DNA from: Myxococcales bacterium
GTDB taxonomy: Bacteria > Desulfobacterota_B > Binatia > UBA1149 > SPBQ01
Direction: 5' to 3'
Assembly (NCBI GenBank): GCA_004525875.1
Contig: SPBQ01000071.1
Span: forward strand, 1-8,660
Length of the DNA: 8,660 bases
Positions 1 through 6,101 of the stretch are shown here, piece after piece. The position numbers and the translations under genes are program-made. Under the pieces are notes generated by a model. The model saw nothing but the letters and a program-made list of their open reading frames with translations, ran no database searches and was not told the DNA's origin. Within the stretch, counting starts at the first letter, position 1. Every line of letters begins with the position of its first letter.

Positions 1-853
1 CATTGGAATTGTGCGGGATGATCAAAACATCACAGTCGTCGACCGCATCGAGGCAACCCGACGTGAGTGCGGCGTGGAGCCCCTCGGGCGTGGGCTCCTC
101 CATGTAGCTCGTCGGCAGCGAGGGGACGTCCTCATTGCGGAAGATGACGTTGCGATGGATATTCTGCGTGGCCGGATTGCCGGTCCATTCGTAGCCGACG
201 AACGACGTGAAGCCACAGGCGTCGCTGCGATCGTAGTGCTCCTCGGCCGCGTCCTGCATGTCCTGCCACACCAGCGACGCCTCTTGGCTACAGACGCTTC
301 CGTCAACCCCACAGAAGTCGAAGCGGGCTGGACTGGGCACCGCCGTAAGTACCCCGAAAATGACGACGCCGACGCCGGCCACCTGGCTCTCCTGCGGGAT
401 CGCATCGCGAAAGTTCACGCAGATCGGATCGTTGTAGTTCGGGTGCACCGGGTTCTGGCAGATCTGGACCTCGCCGATGGTCTCGGCGTGATCCGTGACG
501 GCCACGAAATCGATAGGGCGCCTGAGCTGCGTGCTGCGCTGGGCGACTCCGCCGGCATCATAGGGCGGCAGGTCGATGGCCGACCCCTTGGCGAAGTCGT
601 ACGCATCGCGCGGCCCCGAGCGAACGTCGCCGCTGACGGCATCGAACGAATAGGTCGTGTGAACGTGGGTCTCGCCGAACAGCGGCGTGCGCAGCGGTTC
701 GTAGTCCGTGCAGTCGGCCCGCGATTCGGTGCGCTGCCACGGTGGCGGGCCCTGAGGCTCGGCGGGCGCGGACTGGACGAGCGCGAGCGACGCGCACACG
801 GCGACGGTTGCGGCGATCGCGAAGGCGTTCGCCTTCGCCGATGAAGCTCTCAT
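1..853 (-). CDS. Secreted DUF3604 family protein (PHP-like metal hydrolase fold), N-terminal part, cut by window edge
   Basis: Reading leftward from the ATG at 853-851, the frame is open for 284 codons to the window edge, so the C-terminal part is missing. Residues 1-32 look like a Sec signal peptide: basic MRASSAK, a hydrophobic stretch around 10-27, and a likely cut near APA/EP. The mature part starts with the family hallmark LFGETHVHTTYSFDA (58-72, His63 and His65), followed by DAYDFAKG (83-90), IDFVAVTDHAE (114-124, Asp121 and His122), FVGYEWTG (218-225) and IIPHNSN (278-284, His281). These His/Asp motifs resemble metal ligands of PHP-type phosphoesterases. The family's real substrate is not established. 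A strong Shine-Dalgarno (GGGGGAG) lies about 8 nt upstream of the ATG. The gene is divergent from the P450. Several paired Cys (131/145, 181/188, 267/274) fit an exported protein. The family assignment is confident; the function is not. Confidence 0.9.
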   Translation of the reverse strand, partial: MRASSAKANAFAIAATVAVCASLALVQSAPAEPQGPPPWQRTESRADCTDYEPLRTPLFGETHVHTTYSFDAVSGDVRSGPRDAYDFAKGSAIDLPPYDAGGVAQRSTQLRRPIDFVAVTDHAETIGEVQICQNPVHPNYNDPICVNFRDAIPQESQVAGVGVVIFGVLTAVPSPARFDFCGVDGSVCSQEASLVWQDMQDAAEEHYDRSDACGFTSFVGYEWTGNPATQNIHRNVIFRNEDVPSLPTSYMEEPTPEGLHAALTSGCLDAVDDCDVLIIPHNSN

Positions 854-1037
854 GCGGTTGTCTCCCCCGTTCAGAAGCAGGCTGGTCGAATCACTTAACA
901 TGGCGAGCGAAACGGCGTCCAGCTACGACGTTTCGTGACGGCCGCGGGGCAGGTGACCGCACCAAGACCGCGAGAACTGCGGACTTGCGCGGGTTCGGGA
1001 GTGGATCCGCCCGGCAATCTGCGGCGCAGCGCCCTGG

Positions 1038-1077
1038 GCCCGTCCGGGGGTCAATACGGCCGGTGACCCGGGCGGGC
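1038..1077. repeat. Imperfect GC-rich inverted repeat upstream of the P450 promoter
   Basis: The left arm GCCCGTCCGGGGGTCA (1038-1053) and the right arm TGACCCGGGCGGGC (1064-1077) are inverted copies apart from one mismatch and a two-base bulge. The innermost six bases, GGGTCA/TGACCC, match perfectly around a 10-base centre. It lies about 35 bp upstream of the AT-rich promoter island, too far upstream to be in the P450 leader. An activator or repressor site, or a structure shared by the divergent genes, is possible. GC-rich DNA makes such dyads by chance fairly often. Confidence 0.4.
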
Positions 1078-1112
1078 ACCCCCCGTCGGCCACGGCCGCC
1101 ATCGCCAGTCAG

Positions 1113-1164
1113 TTTACAAATAGCGAGATTTTGTATAACCAAATAATCAAATTATTGATTTTGT
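1113..1164 (+). promoter_or_regulatory. AT-rich promoter/operator island of the P450-TetR operon
   Basis: A possible sigma70-type pair is TTTACA (1113-1118) and TATAAC (1134-1139), spaced 15 bp, which is shorter than optimal. Just downstream is a perfect palindrome, AATCAA-ATTA-TTGATT (1145-1160), typical in size for a TetR-family operator. GATTTTGT occurs twice in direct orientation, at 1127-1134 and 1157-1164, exactly 30 bp apart (about three helical turns), bracketing the putative -10 and the palindrome. The P450 ribosome binding site follows at 1177-1182. Inference: the TetR protein encoded as the second gene of this operon binds here and represses its own operon. No binding data can be read from sequence. 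Confidence 0.5.
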
Positions 1165-1188
1165 TCATCAGCATGCAGGAGGCCGACC

Positions 1189-2400
1189 ATGCCGCCGACC
1201 CTCGAACCAGCCGCCGCCGAACCCGTCTTCCAGCCCCGCGCCGCCGAGAGCTGGCGTGATCCGTTCCCGATGTACCGAGCGCTGCGCGACCGCGACCCCG
1301 TTCATTACGTCGACTGGGGCGACTTCTGGGTCCTGTCCCGATTCCGCGATGTCTTCGACGCCGCCATCGATTTCCAGACTTTCTCGTCGGCCGACGGCCT
1401 GACTTTCCGCTACGGCGAACGCGAGGATCTCGGTGTCGAGAACGCACCGATCGTGATGATGGACCCACCCGAGCACACCGAGTTGCGCAAGCTCGTGAGC
1501 AGCGGGTTCACGCCGCGCCGGGTCAGCGACATCGAGGACGACATAAGAGCGTTCGTCGTCGAGCGGGTCGAGCGACTGCGCGAGATGGGCGAAGCCGACA
1601 TCGTGGCAGAGCTCATCGGTCCGCTACCGAGCTTCGTCGTCGCCCACTACCTCGGCGTTCCGCAGGAGGATCGCGCCCTGTTCGATCGCTGGACCGACGG
1701 GATCGTCGCCGCCAACGCGGCCGGTGATGTCACGAGCGCCGGCGCGGCCGTCGTGGAGCTTTACGAGTACTTCACCGGTCTCATCGAGCGTCGCCGCAAG
1801 CAACCGGGCGACGACATGATCTCGGCGCTGGTGCAGGCCCGCATCAACGAGGACGAGGTTCCGCTCATCAAGATCCTCGGCTTCGCATTCACGATGGTCA
1901 CCGGAGGCAACGACACCACCACCGGCCTTCTCGGTGGCTCGCTCGATCTTCTCACGCGCCACCCCGAGCAGCGCGCGCTTCTCCTGGAGGATCCCGCGCG
2001 CATCAGCACCGCCGTCGAGGAGTTCCTGCGGCTGACCTCTCCTGTACAGGGTCTGGCACGGACCACAACGCAGGAGGTCACGATCGACGGAACCACCATC
2101 CCGAAGGGGAAGAAAGTGATGTTGCTCTACGGCTCCGCCAACCACGACGAGCGCGAATTTGGACCGACCGCCGCCGATCTCGATGTCGAGCGAAGGATCA
2201 AGCACATCCTCACGTTCAGCTACGGACCGCACCACTGCATCGGCGCGGCGGTCACGCGGCTGCAGGCCCGAATCGCGCTCGAGGAGCTCCTTGCCCGCTG
2301 CCCCCGCTTCCATGTCGACGGCGAGCGAGGGAGATACGCTTCGGGCCACTTCGTCCGGCGCTACGAAACGCTGCCGTTCCGTGCGCAAGGACTGGACTGA
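1189..2400 (+). CDS. Cytochrome P450 (bacterial class I type, soluble)
   Basis: The 403-residue product has the normal length of a soluble bacterial P450 and no membrane anchor. Visible landmarks are the C-helix DPPEHTELR (92-100), the I-helix oxygen-activation motif TGGNDTT (238-244), the K-helix ExxR motif EFLR (278-281), and the heme loop FSYGPHHCIG (343-352) with Cys350 as proximal thiolate ligand. It should use electrons from a ferredoxin and reductase to insert one oxygen atom from O2 into a hydrophobic substrate. No ferredoxin gene is adjacent, so electrons must come from elsewhere. The ATG at 1189 is supported by AGGAGG at 1177-1182. Its stop (TGA, 2398-2400) overlaps the ATG of the TetR gene by one base, so the two are translationally coupled. 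The CYP family and substrate cannot be assigned from sequence alone. Confidence 0.95.
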   Translation: MPPTLEPAAAEPVFQPRAAESWRDPFPMYRALRDRDPVHYVDWGDFWVLSRFRDVFDAAIDFQTFSSADGLTFRYGEREDLGVENAPIVMMDPPEHTELRKLVSSGFTPRRVSDIEDDIRAFVVERVERLREMGEADIVAELIGPLPSFVVAHYLGVPQEDRALFDRWTDGIVAANAAGDVTSAGAAVVELYEYFTGLIERRRKQPGDDMISALVQARINEDEVPLIKILGFAFTMVTGGNDTTTGLLGGSLDLLTRHPEQRALLLEDPARISTAVEEFLRLTSPVQGLARTTTQEVTIDGTTIPKGKKVMLLYGSANHDEREFGPTAADLDVERRIKHILTFSYGPHHCIGAAVTRLQARIALEELLARCPRFHVDGERGRYASGHFVRRYETLPFRAQGLD

Positions 2401-2969
2401 TGGCAGGAGGCTGGCTACGCGAGGAGCAGGCCGATCTGGCCGTCGACAAGATCCTCAACGCAGCCGCGCACGCGTTCGTCGAGCTCGGCGTATCGGCGGC
2501 GAGCATGAGCGATATTGCACGCTACGCCGGCTGTTCGCGCGGCACGCTGTATCGCTACTTCAAGACCCGCCACGATCTCCATCTGGCGTTCGTCAACCGC
2601 ACGGCCGTCGAGCTCGCCGCACGCGTCGGCGCGGAGGTCTCCTCCATCGAGGATCCCGTCGAGCACGTGGTCGAGAGTGTCCTGCGCTCGGTATACCACG
2701 TCCGGAACACACCGGCGGCAGCGGCCTGGTTTGCCCCGGCAGATGCCGGCCTGGGCGCCGGCATCTCGCGCGGCTCCGAGACCATCGACGCGCTCACCAC
2801 CACGTTCATCGCAAGGCTCGTCGGCGAGCGAGAGGACGAATCGTCCGACCGGCTGCTCGCCCGATGGCTCGTACGTGTGATCTTGTCGCTGCTGACGTCG
2901 CCGGGCGAGAGCGCAGAGGAAGAGCGGACTCTCGTCGCTCGCTTCGTGGCGCCGGCGATCGTGCGCTAG
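2400..2969 (+). CDS. TetR/AcrR family transcriptional regulator
   Basis: The 189-residue protein has the classic TetR layout. An N-terminal DNA-binding domain at about 12-60 contains KILNAAAHAFVELG (17-30), MSDIARYAGCSRGTLYRYF (36-54) as helix-turn-helix, and a following KTRHDLHLAF segment. A variable helical ligand-binding and dimerisation domain fills the rest. The ATG overlaps the P450 TGA (ATGA-type overlap). AAGGA at 2387-2391 lies eight bases ahead. Co-transcription with the P450 suggests it controls that gene, probably through the palindrome at 1145-1160, with a P450 substrate or product as possible inducer. That link is inference. The TAG stop (2967-2969) sits inside the CTAG that begins the hairpin element at 2966-3021. 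Confidence 0.93.
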   Translation: MAGGWLREEQADLAVDKILNAAAHAFVELGVSAASMSDIARYAGCSRGTLYRYFKTRHDLHLAFVNRTAVELAARVGAEVSSIEDPVEHVVESVLRSVYHVRNTPAAAAWFAPADAGLGAGISRGSETIDALTTTFIARLVGEREDESSDRLLARWLVRVILSLLTSPGESAEEERTLVARFVAPAIVR

Positions 2970-3021
2970 CAGCCTGTTGAAGAACCCCGGACCGAGCCGG
3001 GGCTCTCCTACAGGCTGCTAG
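2966..3021. repeat. 56-bp hairpin element at the TetR stop codon, MITE/REP-like
   Basis: Perfect 12-bp inverted arms, CTAGCAGCCTGT (2966-2977) and ACAGGCTGCTAG (3010-3021), enclose a second stem, CCCCGG (2985-2990) with CCGGGG (2997-3002). The bases between are partly complementary, so the whole element can fold into one long hairpin. Because CTAG is itself a palindrome, the structure can equally be read as a 48-bp element with 8-bp terminal repeats flanked by a CTAG target duplication. IS5-type elements are known to duplicate 4-bp YTAR targets such as CTAG. No T-run follows, so it is not a textbook intrinsic terminator, although it may still end or stabilise the operon mRNA. No second full copy occurs in this window. 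Confidence 0.65.
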
Positions 3022-3097
3022 AGACCGGATGCCGATCCTCGAGAAAAGTGCGCAGATGGGTCCGGGGAAATCCCATGCCGGTAGACCGAATACTGGT

Positions 3098-3133
3098 TTG
3101 ACGACGGAGCGCGGAGGATAGTAGGCTCCGCGC
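3098..3133 (+). promoter_or_regulatory. Possible -35 element and GC hairpin upstream of the hydrolase gene
   Basis: TTGACG (3098-3103) is a good -35-like hexamer, but no good -10 stands at the right distance; TAGGCT at 3122-3127, 18 bp on, is weak. Overlapping this is a perfect 8-bp dyad, GCGCGGAG (3109-3116) and CTCCGCGC (3126-3133), with a nine-base loop. It could be an operator placed over the promoter or a leader hairpin. Low confidence. Confidence 0.3.
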
Positions 3134-3154
3134 GGTCGTCCGGCGCTCCATACG

Positions 3155-3183
3155 CGCCCGCCCCGGGCGACTCCCCCCGGAGG
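3155..3183 (+). promoter_or_regulatory. Leader hairpin and ribosome binding site of the hydrolase gene
   Basis: The Shine-Dalgarno GGAGG (3179-3183) stands nine bases before the ATG at 3193 and fixes that start. Just upstream, CGCCCG (3155-3160) and CGGGCG (3164-3169) form a tight stem with a three-base loop. CTCC at 3171-3174 could pair with GGAG of the Shine-Dalgarno, and so could CTCCG at 3126-3130. Masking of the ribosome site is therefore conceivable but unproven. Confidence 0.4.
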
Positions 3184-3192
3184 CAAGCAGCG

Positions 3193-4977
3193 ATGAAGCG
3201 ATCTCAGTTCCAGGCGGCCACCCTCACGGCCGGTCTCTTCCTTTTCACGTTCACGATGGCGGGCGACGTGGCCGCAGCGGGTGATATTCCGGACCTGACC
3301 GGTCCGTGGGGCGTAGGCCGCACCGAGCTCACCGTGATCGATGCCGCCCGTGCCGACCGCGAGCTGGCCCTCGACGTCTGGTATCCGGTCGACGTGGCCG
3401 ACTGGGTCGGCGATCCGTCCGTCTACGAGCTGCTCGGCCCCATCGGCCTCACCTCGGAGCTGGCCATCGACGACGTACCGGTCGCCAGCCAGGGCGCGCG
3501 GCCCCTCATCGTGTTCTCCCACGGCTTCGGCGGCATCAACACGCAGTCGGTGCGACTGATGGAACACCTGGCCAGCCACGGCTTCGTGGTCGTCGCACCC
3601 GAGCACACGGGCAACACCACATTCGACATGTCCTCACCCGCCCCGGAGGCCGACCGCTTCCCCGACATCGCCTTCGTGATCGACGAGATGGAGGTCCTCA
3701 ACACGACGGAAGCCGGCCCGTTCTTCGGTCGGATCGACACCCAGACCGTCGGTGTAGCGGGCCACTCCTATGGGGGTATGACGGCGATGTTCATGGCTGC
3801 GGGACACGCGCCCTTCCCCCCCGACACGCGGGTGAAGGCGATCATGCCGATCGCGGCCTCGAGCAACCAGCTCACCGATGGCGAGCTCGCCAGCATCAGC
3901 GTCCCGACGATGCTGATGGTAGGGACGCTCGACCCCCTGCAGGCCGAAACGATCCACGCTCATGGTCTGATCAGCAGCGGCGACGCCCTGTACCGCGCCG
4001 ACGTGGTGGGCGGGAACCACACCCACTTCGCCAACGTCTGCGATATCGGCAACCTCTTGATCGGCTTGGACATCACGATCGAGCAGTGGCCCGACATCGG
4101 TGCGGCGGCGCTCGTCGAGCCCTACGAGACGACGTGCCTTCCGCCGGCGTTCTCGATCGAGGAGGCGATCCGCATCCAGAACCTCTATGCGGTCGCGCAC
4201 TTTCGCCGACATCTGCTGGGTGAGTCGTTCTACGACCGATTCCTGACGCCGCAGTACGCATCGGCGCGCGAGCCCGACGTGAGTTACTTCGGCGTGACGA
4301 CACCCACTGTCGACCCCTTCATGTGCTACAAGGCCAAGAACACATCCGGCACGCCGAAGCCGGCGCCGGGCACCGTGGATCTCACCGATGCGATAGAGAC
4401 CGGCTCGTTCGACGCCAAGAAAGTGAAAGCGTTGTGCGCGCCCGCGGACAAGGATGACGGCGGCGTGGTCGACGACTGTACGCACCTGACCAGCTACCAG
4501 GTGAAGGGCCCCGCCCACGTGAAACAGTCCGGCATCGCCGCCACCGACGCGTTCGGAACCTGGAGCATCGACACGCTCAAGGCCGACCTCGTTCTGATTC
4601 GTACGGCCACGGGACTGGGCGCGGCGCCGCAGGCGCCGGCCGACAGCCTCGATCACTACAAGTGTTACAAGGCGAAGCTCTCCAAGGGGACGGCAAAGCT
4701 CACGAAAGGAACCCAGGCAGCGGTCGCCGACCCGTTCGAGGACCGTGTGTACGACATCAAGAAGCTGGCGCACTTCTGCACGCCCGTCGCGAAGAACTCC
4801 GAGGCGATCGTCAACGAGGTCGACCACTTGCTCTGTTACAAGGTGAAGCGCGCCAGGACCGAGGCCAAGCACGCGGGTGTGCGCGGCGTGATCCAGACCG
4901 AGGACTCGTTCGGAGCGCAGGCCATCGACACCATCGTCGAGCGGGAGCTCTGCGTGCCGGCCGTCACCGGCCCATAG
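3193..4977 (+). CDS. Secreted alpha/beta hydrolase (PAF-acetylhydrolase/dienelactone-hydrolase type) with two tandem Cys-containing C-terminal domains
   Basis: The 594-residue product starts with a Sec signal peptide (MKR, hydrophobic core about 8-23, likely cut near VAAA/GD at 29-31). A lipase-like alpha/beta hydrolase domain spans about 35-355. It has an N-terminal LDVWYPVD strand (60-67), the oxyanion region FSHGFGG (108-114), the nucleophile elbow GHSYGG (190-195, Ser192), the acid segment GTLDP (244-248, Asp247), and GGNHTHF (273-279, with His276 or His278 as catalytic base). After it come two copies of a domain of about 100 residues, at roughly 374-474 and 486-592. Each begins with CYKAK and contains a later LCAPA/FCTPV box and an HL..Y.VK box. 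This repeat resembles the DUF7450-type tails seen on exported proteins of Binatota/deltaproteobacterial genomes; that label is from memory. The enzyme likely cleaves an ester outside the cytoplasm, and the tail may mediate surface attachment or partner binding. The substrate is unknown. Confidence 0.88.
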   Translation: MKRSQFQAATLTAGLFLFTFTMAGDVAAAGDIPDLTGPWGVGRTELTVIDAARADRELALDVWYPVDVADWVGDPSVYELLGPIGLTSELAIDDVPVASQGARPLIVFSHGFGGINTQSVRLMEHLASHGFVVVAPEHTGNTTFDMSSPAPEADRFPDIAFVIDEMEVLNTTEAGPFFGRIDTQTVGVAGHSYGGMTAMFMAAGHAPFPPDTRVKAIMPIAASSNQLTDGELASISVPTMLMVGTLDPLQAETIHAHGLISSGDALYRADVVGGNHTHFANVCDIGNLLIGLDITIEQWPDIGAAALVEPYETTCLPPAFSIEEAIRIQNLYAVAHFRRHLLGESFYDRFLTPQYASAREPDVSYFGVTTPTVDPFMCYKAKNTSGTPKPAPGTVDLTDAIETGSFDAKKVKALCAPADKDDGGVVDDCTHLTSYQVKGPAHVKQSGIAATDAFGTWSIDTLKADLVLIRTATGLGAAPQAPADSLDHYKCYKAKLSKGTAKLTKGTQAAVADPFEDRVYDIKKLAHFCTPVAKNSEAIVNEVDHLLCYKVKRARTEAKHAGVRGVIQTEDSFGAQAIDTIVERELCVPAVTGP

Positions 4978-5025
4978 CGGCGCGGGAGTCTCGCTTCTCG
5001 ATGGGACCGGACCTCTGAACCGTCG

Positions 5026-6048
5026 ATGAAAGTCTACACCACCGTCCCGGTCGAGAACCCGGCCGAGGCCGGAACGCTGTTCCACCACCTCGAGCGCATC
5101 GGCTACGACGGCGCGTTTTCCTACGAGACGAAGCACGATCCGTTCCTGCCCCTGGCGGTGGCATCGCTGCACACCGAGAAGATCGCGCTCGGCACAGCCA
5201 TCGCGATCGCGTTCGCGCGCAATCCGATGACTCTCGCGAACATCGGCTACGATCTTCAGGTCGCGAGCCAGGGCCGCTTCATCCTCGGGCTCGGCTCGCA
5301 GATCCGGCCGCACATCGTCAACCGCTACTCGTCGGTGTGGTCGAGGCCGGCTGCGCGCATGCGCGAGATGGTGCTCGCGATCCGTGCGATCTGGGACGCC
5401 TGGGAGGGTAGCTCGAAGCTATGCTTCGAGGGCGAGTTCTACCGTCACACCCTGATGACACCGGCCTTCGACCCGGGTCCGAATCCTTTCGGGCCGCCGC
5501 GGATCTTCGTCGCAGGCGTACAGCCGCGCATGACCGAGGTGGCCGGCGAGGTGGCCGACGGCTTCGTCGCGCACCCGTTCGCGACCCGGAAGTCCCTCGA
5601 GGAAGTCGTGATCCCCGCACTGGCCCGCGGACGCGAGAAATCTGGACACCGTCACGCGGGCTTCGAGATCATGTGCGTCACGCTGCTGGCCACCGGTGAG
5701 ACGCCCGAAGAGATCGACGCGAACAAGGAAGTCGTCCGCAAGCAGCTCGCGTTCTACGGATCCACGCCCGCCTACCGTCCGACACTGGACTGCCACGGCT
5801 GGGGCGAGCTCCAGCCGGAGCTCAACGCGATGTCGAAGCAGGGACGCTGGGACGACATGGCCGGCCGCATCACCGACGAGATCCTCGAGTCGATCGCCGT
5901 CGTCGCCCCGCGTCGAGACGCGGCCGCGGCGATCACGCAGCGGCTGGCGGGCCTGGCCGACAGTGTGAGCATCGAGAACACGCGCGCACCGGATCCCAGC
6001 AATTTCGCCGACATCGTCGCCGACTTGAAGCGGGGCGCGGAGAGCTGA
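5026..6048 (+). CDS. LLM class (luciferase-like) oxidoreductase, probably F420-dependent, TIGR03617/MSMEG_2256-like
   Basis: The 340-residue product is a luciferase-like TIM-barrel oxidoreductase of normal length. Supporting segments are GYDGAFSYETKHDPFLPLAVAS (in part, from residue 26), IALGTAIAIAFARNP (53-67), LGLGSQ (87-92) and IFVAGVQPRMTEVAGEVADG (160-179). The pattern fits the mycobacterial MSMEG_2256-like subgroup predicted to use coenzyme F420; FMN use is the alternative. It would transfer hydride to or from an organic substrate in the cytosol. ATG 5026 is the only plausible start: the frame runs back to the hydrolase stop at 4975-4977 with no other ATG, GTG or TTG. There is no clear Shine-Dalgarno just ahead of it. 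It lies 48 bp after the hydrolase gene on the same strand and may be co-transcribed. It is convergent with the acyl-CoA ligase gene, 53 bp away. Confidence 0.88.
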   Translation: MKVYTTVPVENPAEAGTLFHHLERIGYDGAFSYETKHDPFLPLAVASLHTEKIALGTAIAIAFARNPMTLANIGYDLQVASQGRFILGLGSQIRPHIVNRYSSVWSRPAARMREMVLAIRAIWDAWEGSSKLCFEGEFYRHTLMTPAFDPGPNPFGPPRIFVAGVQPRMTEVAGEVADGFVAHPFATRKSLEEVVIPALARGREKSGHRHAGFEIMCVTLLATGETPEEIDANKEVVRKQLAFYGSTPAYRPTLDCHGWGELQPELNAMSKQGRWDDMAGRITDEILESIAVVAPRRDAAAAITQRLAGLADSVSIENTRAPDPSNFADIVADLKRGAES

Positions 6049-6101
6049 TCTGCCGTCGGCGGGCGAGAGAGGCTACCGAGAACCGCGAGCCCACACGGGC
6101 G

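Larger units (their letters stand above)
854..1188. other. Divergent intergenic region between DUF3604 and P450 genes
   Basis: This 335-bp stretch holds no credible gene. Short open frames across it on both strands give Arg/Pro/Gly-rich translations with no recognisable motif. It has two compositionally distinct halves. Positions 854-1108 are GC-rich like the rest of the window and contain an imperfect dyad at 1038-1077. Positions 1109-1170 are abruptly AT-rich and contain a promoter-like sequence, a palindrome and a direct repeat. The leftward promoter of the DUF3604 gene must also lie here, but I see no convincing hexamers for it. Confidence 0.7.

Noticed and set aside
11..844. Long plus-strand open frame of 277 codons
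   Set aside because: It is antisense to the DUF3604 gene, whose minus-strand reading shows a signal peptide and clear family motifs. The plus frame is Arg-rich without any domain.
791..853. Lipoprotein signal at Cys20 of the DUF3604 protein
   Set aside because: The residues before the Cys (VAV) do not fit a lipobox, and the hydrophobic core continues past it. A normal Sec signal peptide is more likely.
870..885. Second copy of the CAGCCTG hairpin element on the minus strand near the DUF3604 start
   Set aside because: Only about 11 of 16 bases match the element at 2970-2985 and there is no inverted partner, so chance is the better explanation.
891..1146. Small genes within the divergent intergenic region on either strand
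   Set aside because: The translations have no recognisable motif, lack good ribosome sites, and overlap the AT-rich promoter island.
3634..5313. Minus-strand open frame of 559 codons
   Set aside because: It lies antisense across the hydrolase and the start of the LLM gene, both with strong motifs. Long antisense frames are expected at this GC content.
6049..6101. Bidirectional terminator between the convergent LLM and ligase genes
   Set aside because: The only stem seen is GCCC/GGGC at 6089-6100 with a four-base loop and no T-run, too weak to call.
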